57,203 bases of DNA from Bacillota bacterium (lineage in GTDB: Bacteria > Bacillota > Clostridia > Christensenellales > Pumilibacteraceae). Every line of letters begins with the position of its first letter. The first letter of the stretch is position 1. Under the pieces are notes generated by a model. It made no database searches, was not told the origin of the DNA, and saw nothing but the letters and a program-made list of their open reading frames with translations. This document shows positions 16,324 to 25,600 of this stretch, in pieces. The position numbers and the translations under genes are program-made. The stretch covers positions 1 through 57,203 of the forward strand of contig WRAY01000014.1 of NCBI GenBank assembly GCA_009779975.1. Reading direction: 5' to 3'.

Positions 16324-17196
16324 TTAGCCTTTTACTGCTCCGCCTGTGACACCTCCGACATAGAACCGCTGAAGGAAAATAAATAAAAGGGCTGTCGGCA
16401 ATCCGACAATAACAGAGCCGGCGGCGAAACGAGTAAAGAATTGATCAATTGAGGCGGGTGTAATAATAATGTTGTAAAGACCTACTGCTACAGTAAAGAA
16501 ATCAACTTCTCTTATAACATAACCTGCAAACATGAAGTCTGCCCAAGGTCCAAGAAAACTTGTTAGAATAGTAAAAATTATTATAGGTTTACTAAGCGGT
16601 AAAATAATTGTAAAAAATACTCTTGCGTTTGACGCTCCGTCAATTCGTGCTGCTTCATCGAGATTGTTGGGAATAGTGTCAAAAAAGCCTTTTGCCATAA
16701 AAAACCCTATTCCTGCTCCTGAGGAGTAAACAATCGGAAGTGCTAAATAGTGCCAAAAGCCATTTAGCAGTCCAACATTACTAAGCATCACAAAAAGCGC
16801 AATCATCGTCAAAAATCCCGGAAACATTCCTAAGATTAGTGCGATATTCATGTAAGGTTTTCTTAATTTGAATTTGTAGCGCGAGAGAACATAGGCAATA
16901 CTAAGAACAAATAGTGTTGTCATCACGCATGTTATGATTGCAATAACAAGAGTGTTTAGAAACCATCTGCCAAAATTCATCACAGCACTTTGCTCGGTGA
17001 ACAAGAGGATATAATTTTGAAAAGTCCAATTTTGAGGCCAAAATTCAGCGACATTTCCCGTTGGAAATTCTCTAAAACTTTGAAGTAGCAGCCAAATAAT
17101 CGGGACAAGCCAAATGGCACACATTACATACAAAAATATGTTTTTAAAAGTAAAAAGTGAAACTTTTGAGAAAGAGGTTTTTCTTTTTTTAATCAT
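16324..17196 (-). CDS. Maltodextrin ABC permease, MalG-type (second set)
   Basis: 290 aa, MalG family, about six membrane helices. The EAA loop reads EAARIDGASNARVFFTIILP near residue 185, and the C-terminus VGGVTGGAVKG is the usual MalG end. It shares its first base region with the stop of the MalF-type gene (1-bp overlap at 17196), so coupling is likely. It is the last gene of the starch operon. It is a paralog of the copy at 4536-5396 but clearly diverged. No linked ATPase. Confidence 0.92.
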   Translation of the reverse strand: MIKKRKTSFSKVSLFTFKNIFLYVMCAIWLVPIIWLLLQSFREFPTGNVAEFWPQNWTFQNYILLFTEQSAVMNFGRWFLNTLVIAIITCVMTTLFVLSIAYVLSRYKFKLRKPYMNIALILGMFPGFLTMIALFVMLSNVGLLNGFWHYLALPIVYSSGAGIGFFMAKGFFDTIPNNLDEAARIDGASNARVFFTIILPLSKPIIIFTILTSFLGPWADFMFAGYVIREVDFFTVAVGLYNIIITPASIDQFFTRFAAGSVIVGLPTALLFIFLQRFYVGGVTGGAVKG

Positions 17197-18563
17197 TATG
17201 CAAATTCGCCCTCCCTTTTATAAGTTGCACTTCTTCGATAGAAAACAAGTGAGAAGACGGCACTGAGCGTGAACACCATTATTCCGATAACCGAAGCAAT
17301 CGAGAAATCCGATCGATCTCTTGTTAGCCTGAAAAGCCATGTTATTAGAAGGTCAGTGCTTCCTGCATGATAATAGTTTAGGTTTCCGGGATTTCCGCCG
17401 GTTAAGAGGAAAATAACATTGAAGTTGTTTAAGTTGCCAATAAATTGAGTGATTAAATACGGAGTTGTTATAAACAAAACAAACGGCATTGTTATCTTAA
17501 AGAAAATTCTAAATGGTCCTGCTCCGTCAATTCGAGCCGCCTCATAAAGTTCTTTTGGAATATTCATCAGTATTCCGGTTGCTATAAGCATTGTAAAAGG
17601 AATTCCTATCCATAGGTTTGCAATAATTACTGTTGCTCTTGCGACCCATGGATTTGCCTCTACTGAAATAAACCGAATATTCTCGCTGATAATCCCTACT
17701 TCTCGTAAAATATTGTTGAAAACACCATGATCATCCAAAAATGTTCTTAAAACCATTAAGGTGATAAATTGAGGAATTGCTATTGAAATAACAAGCAGTA
17801 TTCTTATTAATTTCCTACCCTTCACTCCTTTCGAATTTATTAGCATTGCGACTAATATTCCAAGAATGTAGTTAGTAATTGTTGCAAGAACAGCCCATGC
17901 CAGCGTCCATAAAAGAACACCAAAGAATGTCTGTCTAATTCTCGGGTTTAATGCAAACAACTCGCCAAAACTTCTAAATCCTGCCCAAGAAAAAAACTGG
18001 TTAGCAATATATTCCGAATCCTCAGGATGCATTACTTGAGAAAAATCAGTAAAAGCAACAAGTATCATGAAAACAAGCGGAACAATCAAAAAAACAGTCA
18101 AAAAAATCAAAGGCACAATCATCATAGTAAAATGAAAATTTTCATTAACTAATGATTTCAAATCGTCTTTAAAATTTGCTTTTACAAAATTCTCGTTTTC
18201 TTTCTTCTTGTCAAATTGTCTTGACAAGGAAACAATATGAAAGTATGCAAACAAAAACACAAAAATTACTGCAAGCCCAAGCACTCCATACAAAAGCATT
18301 AGGAATGAGTTATCGCCCGGAATACTGGTGACAAGGTCAGGAGCAAGTCGAAAAGGATATTCGCCAAGTGTTATTAAATCGCCAATTAGTCCAAATCCAA
18401 CGAAACCCATAAAAACCCAAAAACCTATTTGCAATACTAAAAAAATTATGCCTCTCACAAACTGCTTATGGACAATCTGATACAGCCCCATGACAAAATA
18501 GGACAGTTTTAAAATAATGGAACCTCTTAAGAAGTCTGTGAAAAAAGATTTAAATGATTTCAT
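17196..18563 (-). CDS. Maltodextrin ABC permease, MalF-type (second set)
   Basis: 455 aa. The N-terminus has YFVMGLYQIVHKQFVRGIIF, parallel to the first MalF copy, then extra membrane helices and the permease core with the EAA loop EAARIDGAGPFRIFFKITMP. It follows the binding-protein gene by 12 nt and overlaps malG. Pairing with the lipoprotein next to it implies uptake of oligosaccharides released by the secreted amylase upstream in the same operon. Confidence 0.92.
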   Translation of the reverse strand: MKSFKSFFTDFLRGSIILKLSYFVMGLYQIVHKQFVRGIIFLVLQIGFWVFMGFVGFGLIGDLITLGEYPFRLAPDLVTSIPGDNSFLMLLYGVLGLAVIFVFLFAYFHIVSLSRQFDKKKENENFVKANFKDDLKSLVNENFHFTMMIVPLIFLTVFLIVPLVFMILVAFTDFSQVMHPEDSEYIANQFFSWAGFRSFGELFALNPRIRQTFFGVLLWTLAWAVLATITNYILGILVAMLINSKGVKGRKLIRILLVISIAIPQFITLMVLRTFLDDHGVFNNILREVGIISENIRFISVEANPWVARATVIIANLWIGIPFTMLIATGILMNIPKELYEAARIDGAGPFRIFFKITMPFVLFITTPYLITQFIGNLNNFNVIFLLTGGNPGNLNYYHAGSTDLLITWLFRLTRDRSDFSIASVIGIMVFTLSAVFSLVFYRRSATYKREGEFA

Positions 18564-18575
18564 ATGTGAATAGTT

Positions 18576-19907
18576 TTATCTTCCTAATATTCTTTCAACC
18601 AAATCGTCCAAGTGATTTTGCATTTGTTGTTCATTGAATGACCCGTCAGCGTTGGTTGCCATAGTTCCGGCATGAACGCCTGAAGTTATTAGTCTTGCCG
18701 GATCCCAAAATCTTTGTATTTGAGGGATTGATGGTGCCGGGAAAATGTTTTTACTTTGAGATATTACTGCTTGAACCATATCATTTTCCAAAACGACTTG
18801 ATTGTCATGAAGCCATCTGTCGCTTGGCATAAAATTCCATTCATTAAATCTTCTTAATTGATTTTCAGGACTTGACAAAAATGCCGCTAATTGCATTGCA
18901 AGAGGACGGTTTCCGCTTCTGTTATTCACAACATACATTTTGTAGTTAGCAATACTTACCATCGGCTCTCCATTAATTGTCGGAAGTCTTGCAATTCCAA
19001 GATTGTCGCCTAGAACTTGCCTGAATGCATAAATTCCATAAGGCCCTGTGATAAAAGTTGCAAGATGTCCTTGCCCCATGGTGGTGACCGCCGCACTTCT
19101 TGACATATCGGTTATTGACATTCTGTTTTCATGGATAAAACGCATTGCCTCTAAACTCTCGGTTGAGTTAAAATCAGCAAAAGTCGGGTTAACTCCGTAT
19201 TCACCAAAAAGTCTTGCACCATAAGTTAAAAACCAATTAATAGTGTAGAACGCATCTCCCATTGCCATTCCGAAAGGACGATGAGGGACAGGCATGTTTA
19301 GTGCAAAAATATCTTCAATAGACTGAACTTGCTCGGACGATATTAAAGCCCTGTTGTAGAGCAGGACATGAGTATCGAAAGTGTATGGAAAGCCGTAATA
19401 CAAAAATTCTCCTGCATGAATTCCTCGAGATGCCATAATTGCCTCAGGGGTGTTGCGGTAAATAAGGTCAATCAAAACATCTTCAACAACAGGAAATAGC
19501 AGCGGACGAACTGCTCCTAATTGGTCATGAGGCAAACTAATGACATCGGCAGCATGTGCCGGTGAATCTCGAAAGCGAGTGACAGCATCAACCTCTTCCA
19601 TCGGAGTAACATTAATTATTATCCCTTGCTGAGTTAGGTTTTGCTCATTTGAAAACTGAGTGACAAGTTGTTGAATAACAGCAATATCACGAGTTGCAGC
19701 CCAAACCGTTAGCGTTGTTTGAGTTGTTGCACCAAGCAATCCGTCTCTATCGGGCAGTTCCCAAACTTCAGGCGCACGAGACAAATCCAGCGGGTCAGTC
19801 CAACCCGGAGGTAAAACAAACTCCTCCTCTTCTCTTTCGTTATCACAAGCAACAAAAAACATTGCGCCAATGATTAGAGACAGAATAACACACAGTATTT
19901 TTTTCAT
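18576..19907 (-). CDS. Maltodextrin-binding lipoprotein, MalE-type
   Basis: 443 aa solute-binding protein. The signal peptide ends in lipobox FVAC (Cys near residue 21), so it is a lipid-anchored surface protein, in contrast to the membrane-helix-anchored copy at 6987-8468. The segment LTVWAATRDIAVIQQLVTQF near residue 67 is typical of the first strand and helix in family 1 binding proteins. Shine-Dalgarno TTGGAGG precedes the ATG. Two hairpins lie between it and the upstream giant lipoprotein gene and may set its relative mRNA level. Confidence 0.9.
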   Translation of the reverse strand: MKKILCVILSLIIGAMFFVACDNEREEEEFVLPPGWTDPLDLSRAPEVWELPDRDGLLGATTQTTLTVWAATRDIAVIQQLVTQFSNEQNLTQQGIIINVTPMEEVDAVTRFRDSPAHAADVISLPHDQLGAVRPLLFPVVEDVLIDLIYRNTPEAIMASRGIHAGEFLYYGFPYTFDTHVLLYNRALISSEQVQSIEDIFALNMPVPHRPFGMAMGDAFYTINWFLTYGARLFGEYGVNPTFADFNSTESLEAMRFIHENRMSITDMSRSAAVTTMGQGHLATFITGPYGIYAFRQVLGDNLGIARLPTINGEPMVSIANYKMYVVNNRSGNRPLAMQLAAFLSSPENQLRRFNEWNFMPSDRWLHDNQVVLENDMVQAVISQSKNIFPAPSIPQIQRFWDPARLITSGVHAGTMATNADGSFNEQQMQNHLDDLVERILGR

Positions 19908-19957
19908 AAAATTTATCCTCCAATTTAAAAAAGTTTTTTTTATTTAATTAACTGCCC

Positions 19958-20038
19958 TTTAAGCGGACATTGACCGCTTAAATGAACATGATTGTGGCAT
20001 TTTAAAGAGATTAGAAAAACGCTTCCTTAAAATGCCAC
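19958..20038 (-). promoter_or_regulatory. Two intercistronic hairpins upstream of the binding-protein gene
   Basis: The first (minus-strand order) pairs GTGGCATTTTAA with TTAAAATGCCAC over 12 bp (19994-20038). The second pairs TTTAAGCGG with CCGCTTAAA over 9 bp (19958-19982). Neither has a T-run, so they look like mRNA-processing or stability elements that could raise the binding-protein transcript over the permeases. Confidence 0.65.
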
Positions 20039-20076
20039 ATCGATTTAGTTTATTTGTCTTTTAGTTTGTTGGAATA

Positions 20077-23000
20077 TTACAACTCTCTGATATCACGCCA
20101 AACTCCGTTAACATGAATTTGAAAAATGTCCTCATGGACTCTAAACGCAGGAACATCTTCTTGGAAAGCATCAACATCATCTTCAATCGTTGGAACATCC
20201 CAGTTTGCACGATTGGCAACGATTGCAGGAACAGTTCCACCACCATTTCCAACATGAATAATGTTAGACGAAGTATCAGATAATGCAAAGTTATTTGTAA
20301 ATACTCTGTTGTTAGCGTTAAGAGGAGTGAAACTAGACATCAAAACAACATTAGTAAAATTAAATGGAACAGGATTATTTGTATTCCCTCCAACAACACC
20401 ATTATTTTGGTTTGAAGCACCATTCACTGTCAGCGATACAACAACATTAGTTAGATTAATTGAACTTGCCGCCGCCGCACCCCAAGTTTGCCCATAAATG
20501 CCACCCAACATGTTCCCGCCTTGAGCATGAACAATGGTTATAAAAGAGTTACTAACATAAATATTCGCTGTGTTAAACTGACCTATAATGCCTCCATGAG
20601 TTTGAGTGTCACCTGTTGTACTAACATCTATTACTACATTGCTAACAACAACAGTTTCTCCATTTCTCGCTTCACGCCCAATAAACCCAGAATTTCCTCT
20701 CACTTGAGTTGAATTAATGAAGTTAATGTTTCTTACTATAGAAGGAGTAGCCGTAACTCCTCCAATTGTATTAAATAAACCATTTCCTGAAGGAATATGC
20801 AAACCCGTTACAGTGTGACCGTTTCCGTCTAAAATACTTCTAACAAAATGTGAAGCCGCTCCTAAACTTACTCCAGTCATATCAATATCAGCAGTCAAAA
20901 CAAAATGCCCATCATTTATATCGCCACCAACTCTTAAATTGCTTGTAAATTCAGCAGCAGTTCCGATTCTAGTCCAGCCTTCGAATGGGTCGTAGTCGCC
21001 GTATTGAGCGTAGAGAGTTTTTGTTGCGGTGATGTTAATAAGTTCGGCAAGTTGCACTTGGTCTCCATTGACAGGAGCGTCAAACCAACCGAGGAAAGCG
21101 GGGGTCGTAACGAATGAAGGAATGTCTGTCGGATTCCACATATCAGCGGCAACTGAGAGTGAGCCTCCGCTTCGGACTAAAATAGTTGCGCCTTGAACAG
21201 GAGTTATTGTTCCTGCGTTTGCGGCATTTGGATTAAATATAACTTCAATCCATGTTCCCCAAACAGCGTAAAGGTTCATTGACTCTCCGTTTTCAAGTAG
21301 TTCCATTGCAGTATTGATTTGACCTTGAGTTGAAACCGTTCCGCCCGGAATCAGTGACCAGCCGAGGAAATAACCGTTTGCAGTGTTAGAAGGAGTCCAA
21401 TCAATAGTTATTGCAACACCTTCTTCTTGACCCATAAATGCATTGTGAGGGTCTCTTAGGGCAACTCTGATATATTCGCCTGCGATATCACAATAAACCC
21501 AGTCATACAACCAAACTGAATAATAGAAAGTGATTTCATCCCATCTTGCATGCCAAGTTGCATTGCCTTGAATATTTTGCCAAGACGCCGCTGTTGCTTC
21601 TGTTCCTGCAGTTGCAGGAGTCGTCCACCAGCCGGCAAAGTTATAACCGTCAGCAACTCTGTCCCAATCTGGAACTAAAGAAACAATATCAGCACCGGTT
21701 CTTGCTCTTATTACTGTTGGCTCAGCAGCACCATAGTTTCTGACAAATGTTATGGTGTGTTTTTCGTTGAAAACTGCAACAACAGTGATTGTTGCACCAT
21801 CCAAAGCATACTCGAAAACATCAGATGCCTCAACAGGATAATTTAAGTAGCCGTATAATGCCCAATGAGAGAAGTAATGAGTTGCAGTATCATCCGGATC
21901 AGTCGGGAAAACAGGAGCAACTGTCACATCAAGAGTTTGAGAATCAATTTCAACTCCGTCTTCAAACTCAAACACAACAGTCCAAAGAATAGGTGCGTTT
22001 GCGATAACACGCCATGTGTCGTTAACAAAAATGCTGAATGCTCCGCCTTGAACTCTAAAGTAGTCATTATCCGCAGTTGCATTAAATTCAGCAACAGCGT
22101 TAGTCGGAGGATCACCGGCTTGTGCAAAAGCGCTAATCCAGTTAGCGTGATGAATTGCATTAAATCTGACTCCGACAGCATTTCCGACATGCAAGACATT
22201 ATCAAGAGTTATATTGCCTCCACCGTTTCTAATTGTTTGAGTTCCGTCAGGGTTTGTGAAGCGAGTGTATAACACAACATCAGTTGCCTCTAAATTTCCG
22301 CCGCCATGCATAGCACCGACTAAAACTCCGGCTCCGCCGTGTCCTCCTGTGCTTGTGTTAGTGTAGCGAACAAAGACATTCTCAAAAACAAAGAAAGTTC
22401 CGGCATTTCCGCTGTGAGCATTTCCGATGATTGCACCGGTGCTGTGAACTCCGACAGCATATGTCAGGTCAAAATGTGAATTTAAAATTTCAATTCTAAC
22501 ACCTGCCGCGCTAAAGTTTCCGCCGATAAAACCAAAGTTTTGTCCGTTTCCGGTAACATTAACCGAGGCAAAAACATTGTCGACTGTTACCGTTGAATTT
22601 GCTCCAATCGCAACTGCGAGAACAGCACTTTGCGGACCTGCATTTGTTCTTTGCATATTAACAATGTTAAGGTTTCTGATAATTGAAGTTTGACCTGCTG
22701 CATTGTTGATTTGACCTAAAATCCCTCTGCTTTGCCCGTCAAGAGTAAGATTAAGAAGTGAGTATCCGCCGCCGTCAAGAATACTGTTGTTAAATGCTCT
22801 TGTTCCGCCTAAAGTCAAGCCGGCAAAATCAAGATCAGCAGTTATGATAAAGTGCTCGTTATTAATAGCACCTGTGCCTGTTAATTCAGCGATGAATTCA
22901 GCGGCAGTTGCAATAAGCGTCGGTTGAGCAGGAGCCAAAACAGCAGTTATTGTTCTTGCCCAAGTGGTTGTTCCCGCTGCATTTGTTGCAACGACTGAAA

Positions 23001-25335
23001 TGTTGTAAGTTCCGACTTCAGTGATAGTGAATTTGTTGTCTTGAACTGTGATGTTAGTTGTTCCGCGAGTAACGGTGATTTCAACTGTTCCGTCTGAAAC
23101 AATGTTCAACTCAACTTCAGTTCCGGTGTAGAGAGTTAATTCATTTGGAGTGGCAGTGACAGTCAGCGTTGGAAGTCCGGCAAGGGCAACAACTCTGAAT
23201 TCAAGCGTTGCGGGTCCTGCCACAACAAAATTCCAAGGAACTTCGCTTTGAGTGAAAGTATGCAGAAGTGTTGTGCCTTGGAAAAGTTCAACTCTGTAGA
23301 GAGTGTCGTTAAACTCAACATCAAAAGCGATTGTTGAGCCTTGTTCAAACTCAAATCCGCTAGGTCTGTTAATTCCTGCAACTTCAGCAAAAACTACTGC
23401 TCCGCTTGTTTGAGGATTAACTACTGACCAAGAAACAGCATGCAGAGGAATTGGAGCAGTGATAGTTCTCCACTCGCCATTAACAAAAATTTCAAAAACT
23501 CTTTCAGTTACCTCAAAACGGAAAATTTGATTTGTTCCGATGAAAGCGTTGATTTGAGCATTAGTAACTTCAGACCAATTTGTTTCGTCAACCACATCAT
23601 TTAAAGTTGAATACCAATAGTCAAAACGAGCGTTTCCGACATGGATAAGATTGTTATTTGTCACGGGTAGATTTCCGTCACGAACAACAAAGTTGTTGTT
23701 TTGATATCCGGCCGGAGGAGTTCCGTGAGGATTCCAAACAGTAGGAGTGTGGTGATTTGTTTCAACGATTACATTGTTTGTTGTAATTGTCGTTCCGGCA
23801 GCCGTTGCGCGACCAACCAAAACTCCGATTCCTTGATAACCTCTTTGGGCTGTGGTAATTTCCACAGGGATTGTCATTCTTGCAAAAACATTAGTGAAAA
23901 CATAAGTGCTTGCATGTTCTCCGCCTTGACCGATAACCGCACCTGTTCCCATTCCTTTTGAGTCAAGCGTTATGCAAAAATATGAATTAGTTACAGTTAT
24001 GTCTGCTCCGGGGAAATTTCCGGCAATTGCACCAAACGCTCCGACAACACCTGTCGCCGCACCCACAATTCTGACATTATCAACAGTGATAACAGGTCTT
24101 GGAGTTGCTCCGCCGGCGTGATGCGAGCCGTCTGCATTTCTGATAACTGATGCAAAAATCCCTGAATTGTGACCTGCATCAACACGGACAATATTTTCCA
24201 TTGTCAGATTGCGAATTTGAGAGTTGCCCCACATATGGTTAAACAACCCGCGATTACCGGTTGAAGTTATATTAAGGTTTCTAATCGCATGTCCGTTTCC
24301 GTCAAAAATTCCTGAAAAATTTCTTGCACTTGAAGCATCCCAATTTCTTGCTCCAAGGTCAATATTGTTCATTAAAACAGTGTTTCCGACAAGAGGTCCG
24401 CCGGTTAGAATTTCTCTCTCGAAATCTTCAACAGTATATATACGAGTAAAACCTGCCCATTGGTCTGGGGCTTCTGAAACAACAATAGTTTGATTAAAAG
24501 GATCAGCGTTATAAGTGCCGTAACTTGCAGTGACATTAACGGTATACGAGCCGACTTCAGTCACAGTGAATGCGTTATTAATAATATCAATGTTTTCAGT
24601 GCCGCGAGTTACAGTAACAATGATATTTGCAGCAGTCGGAACAACAGTGATATCAAGAGTGATAACATCTCCGACATGAGCGGTTGCAGGAACTCCAACA
24701 ACAGTCAAAGTAACTTCAACAGGTCCCGGTCCGCCGACAGGAACAAGGTTGCCCATAGTTGTGTTTAGATTTGATAGAGCCGTATCAATGTCTCCTTGAG
24801 TTGCCGCAGCGTTACCGTAGGCAGTGTTAGCCGCAGCAAGCGCTTCAGCAAAAGGCGTCCAAGTTGCAGGAGTGTAGTTAGCCTGAACTCTCAATTCCGC
24901 TGCATCAATAGCAGTTCTTAGAGCAGTGCGGTCAACTTCCTGAGGTGCTGTCCATGTCGTTGTTAGATTGACATTGACAACAAGGTCTTGGGAAATACCT
25001 CCGCGAGTGACGACAACAGTAAAAGCACCGGTTATAGCGGCAGCCCCTTGTGCTGTCGGACGAGTTCCTGTGATGACAATTGCTACGGTGTCGTTTTCTT
25101 CGTTAACATCCAAAGCAGCCGTTACCGCACCGGGCAACGCATCATTCTCCAAGGTTACCTCACCTGTTGCAGTTCCGCCTACTTCAACTCTCGCAGTTAG
25201 TGCATTGTCTGAAATAGTAACTGAACTTGGGGTGAGTGTTAATGTCGCATCATCACACGCTGTCAAAACGGCAACGCTGAGAGTCATGATTAGTGCCACG
25301 ACAAAAACTACCAAAAGTTTCATTTTTTTTCTCAT
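20077..25335 (-). CDS. Giant modular surface lipoprotein, 1752 aa
   Basis: The signal peptide ends in lipobox LTAC. The order is an Ig-like segment (about 30-130), a FIVAR-like helical repeat (about 133-195, DRTALRTAIDAAELRVQ), an Ig-like segment, and a first GLUG/beta-helix-type unit (about 296-600) with GIFDGNGHAIRNLNI. Then come an Ig-like segment, a second unit (about 815-1095), a stretch of InlB-like repeats with GWW and LGW motifs (about 1110-1470), and a third unit (about 1475-1752). Each unit ends in a short motif of the form IFVNGxWR. No catalytic motif is seen. A hairpin CCTATT/AATAGG sits directly before its AAGGAG. Its place in the starch operon suggests a substrate-binding or scaffold role. 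That is inferred. Confidence 0.75.
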   Translation of the reverse strand: MRKKMKLLVVFVVALIMTLSVAVLTACDDATLTLTPSSVTISDNALTARVEVGGTATGEVTLENDALPGAVTAALDVNEENDTVAIVITGTRPTAQGAAAITGAFTVVVTRGGISQDLVVNVNLTTTWTAPQEVDRTALRTAIDAAELRVQANYTPATWTPFAEALAAANTAYGNAAATQGDIDTALSNLNTTMGNLVPVGGPGPVEVTLTVVGVPATAHVGDVITLDITVVPTAANIIVTVTRGTENIDIINNAFTVTEVGSYTVNVTASYGTYNADPFNQTIVVSEAPDQWAGFTRIYTVEDFEREILTGGPLVGNTVLMNNIDLGARNWDASSARNFSGIFDGNGHAIRNLNITSTGNRGLFNHMWGNSQIRNLTMENIVRVDAGHNSGIFASVIRNADGSHHAGGATPRPVITVDNVRIVGAATGVVGAFGAIAGNFPGADITVTNSYFCITLDSKGMGTGAVIGQGGEHASTYVFTNVFARMTIPVEITTAQRGYQGIGVLVGRATAAGTTITTNNVIVETNHHTPTVWNPHGTPPAGYQNNNFVVRDGNLPVTNNNLIHVGNARFDYWYSTLNDVVDETNWSEVTNAQINAFIGTNQIFRFEVTERVFEIFVNGEWRTITAPIPLHAVSWSVVNPQTSGAVVFAEVAGINRPSGFEFEQGSTIAFDVEFNDTLYRVELFQGTTLLHTFTQSEVPWNFVVAGPATLEFRVVALAGLPTLTVTATPNELTLYTGTEVELNIVSDGTVEITVTRGTTNITVQDNKFTITEVGTYNISVVATNAAGTTTWARTITAVLAPAQPTLIATAAEFIAELTGTGAINNEHFIITADLDFAGLTLGGTRAFNNSILDGGGYSLLNLTLDGQSRGILGQINNAAGQTSIIRNLNIVNMQRTNAGPQSAVLAVAIGANSTVTVDNVFASVNVTGNGQNFGFIGGNFSAAGVRIEILNSHFDLTYAVGVHSTGAIIGNAHSGNAGTFFVFENVFVRYTNTSTGGHGGAGVLVGAMHGGGNLEATDVVLYTRFTNPDGTQTIRNGGGNITLDNVLHVGNAVGVRFNAIHHANWISAFAQAGDPPTNAVAEFNATADNDYFRVQGGAFSIFVNDTWRVIANAPILWTVVFEFEDGVEIDSQTLDVTVAPVFPTDPDDTATHYFSHWALYGYLNYPVEASDVFEYALDGATITVVAVFNEKHTITFVRNYGAAEPTVIRARTGADIVSLVPDWDRVADGYNFAGWWTTPATAGTEATAASWQNIQGNATWHARWDEITFYYSVWLYDWVYCDIAGEYIRVALRDPHNAFMGQEEGVAITIDWTPSNTANGYFLGWSLIPGGTVSTQGQINTAMELLENGESMNLYAVWGTWIEVIFNPNAANAGTITPVQGATILVRSGGSLSVAADMWNPTDIPSFVTTPAFLGWFDAPVNGDQVQLAELINITATKTLYAQYGDYDPFEGWTRIGTAAEFTSNLRVGGDINDGHFVLTADIDMTGVSLGAASHFVRSILDGNGHTVTGLHIPSGNGLFNTIGGVTATPSIVRNINFINSTQVRGNSGFIGREARNGETVVVSNVVIDVSTTGDTQTHGGIIGQFNTANIYVSNSFITIVHAQGGNMLGGIYGQTWGAAAASSINLTNVVVSLTVNGASNQNNGVVGGNTNNPVPFNFTNVVLMSSFTPLNANNRVFTNNFALSDTSSNIIHVGNGGGTVPAIVANRANWDVPTIEDDVDAFQEDVPAFRVHEDIFQIHVNGVWRDIREL

Positions 25336-25349
25336 TTTTTTTCTCCTTC

Positions 25350-25578
25350 CCTATTATTAAATAGGATTTTCGAAAACACTGAATAAATAAGTTTGGAAAA
25401 TATCATTCATCTTAAATTTGCCCAAAATCGCCTTAAAAACTTGCCAATATACCCGATATAGACTGCGTTTTTAAGTCAATTTTGGACTTAAATAATCTAA
25501 ACAAATTTTCTCAAATTACCTAATCAGTGTTTCCTTAAAAATTTTCTATTCTTTTATTAAGTGTCGTAAAAACACTTG
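25350..25578 (-). promoter_or_regulatory. Intercistronic region before the giant lipoprotein
   Basis: About 265 bp with no gene. It contains a hairpin AAGTGT/ACACTT at 25559-25577 just after the upstream stop and a hairpin CCTATT/AATAGG at 25350-25365 touching the Shine-Dalgarno AAGGAG. The position of the latter mirrors the GCGTC hairpins of other leaders, with a different sequence. Confidence 0.5.
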
Positions 25579-25600
25579 ATAAAACTAAGCAATCTGGTTT

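Noticed and set aside
21789-24768. Several plus-strand frames of 60-135 codons inside the giant lipoprotein gene
   Set aside because: They are shadows of the minus-strand coding sequence with no start signals.
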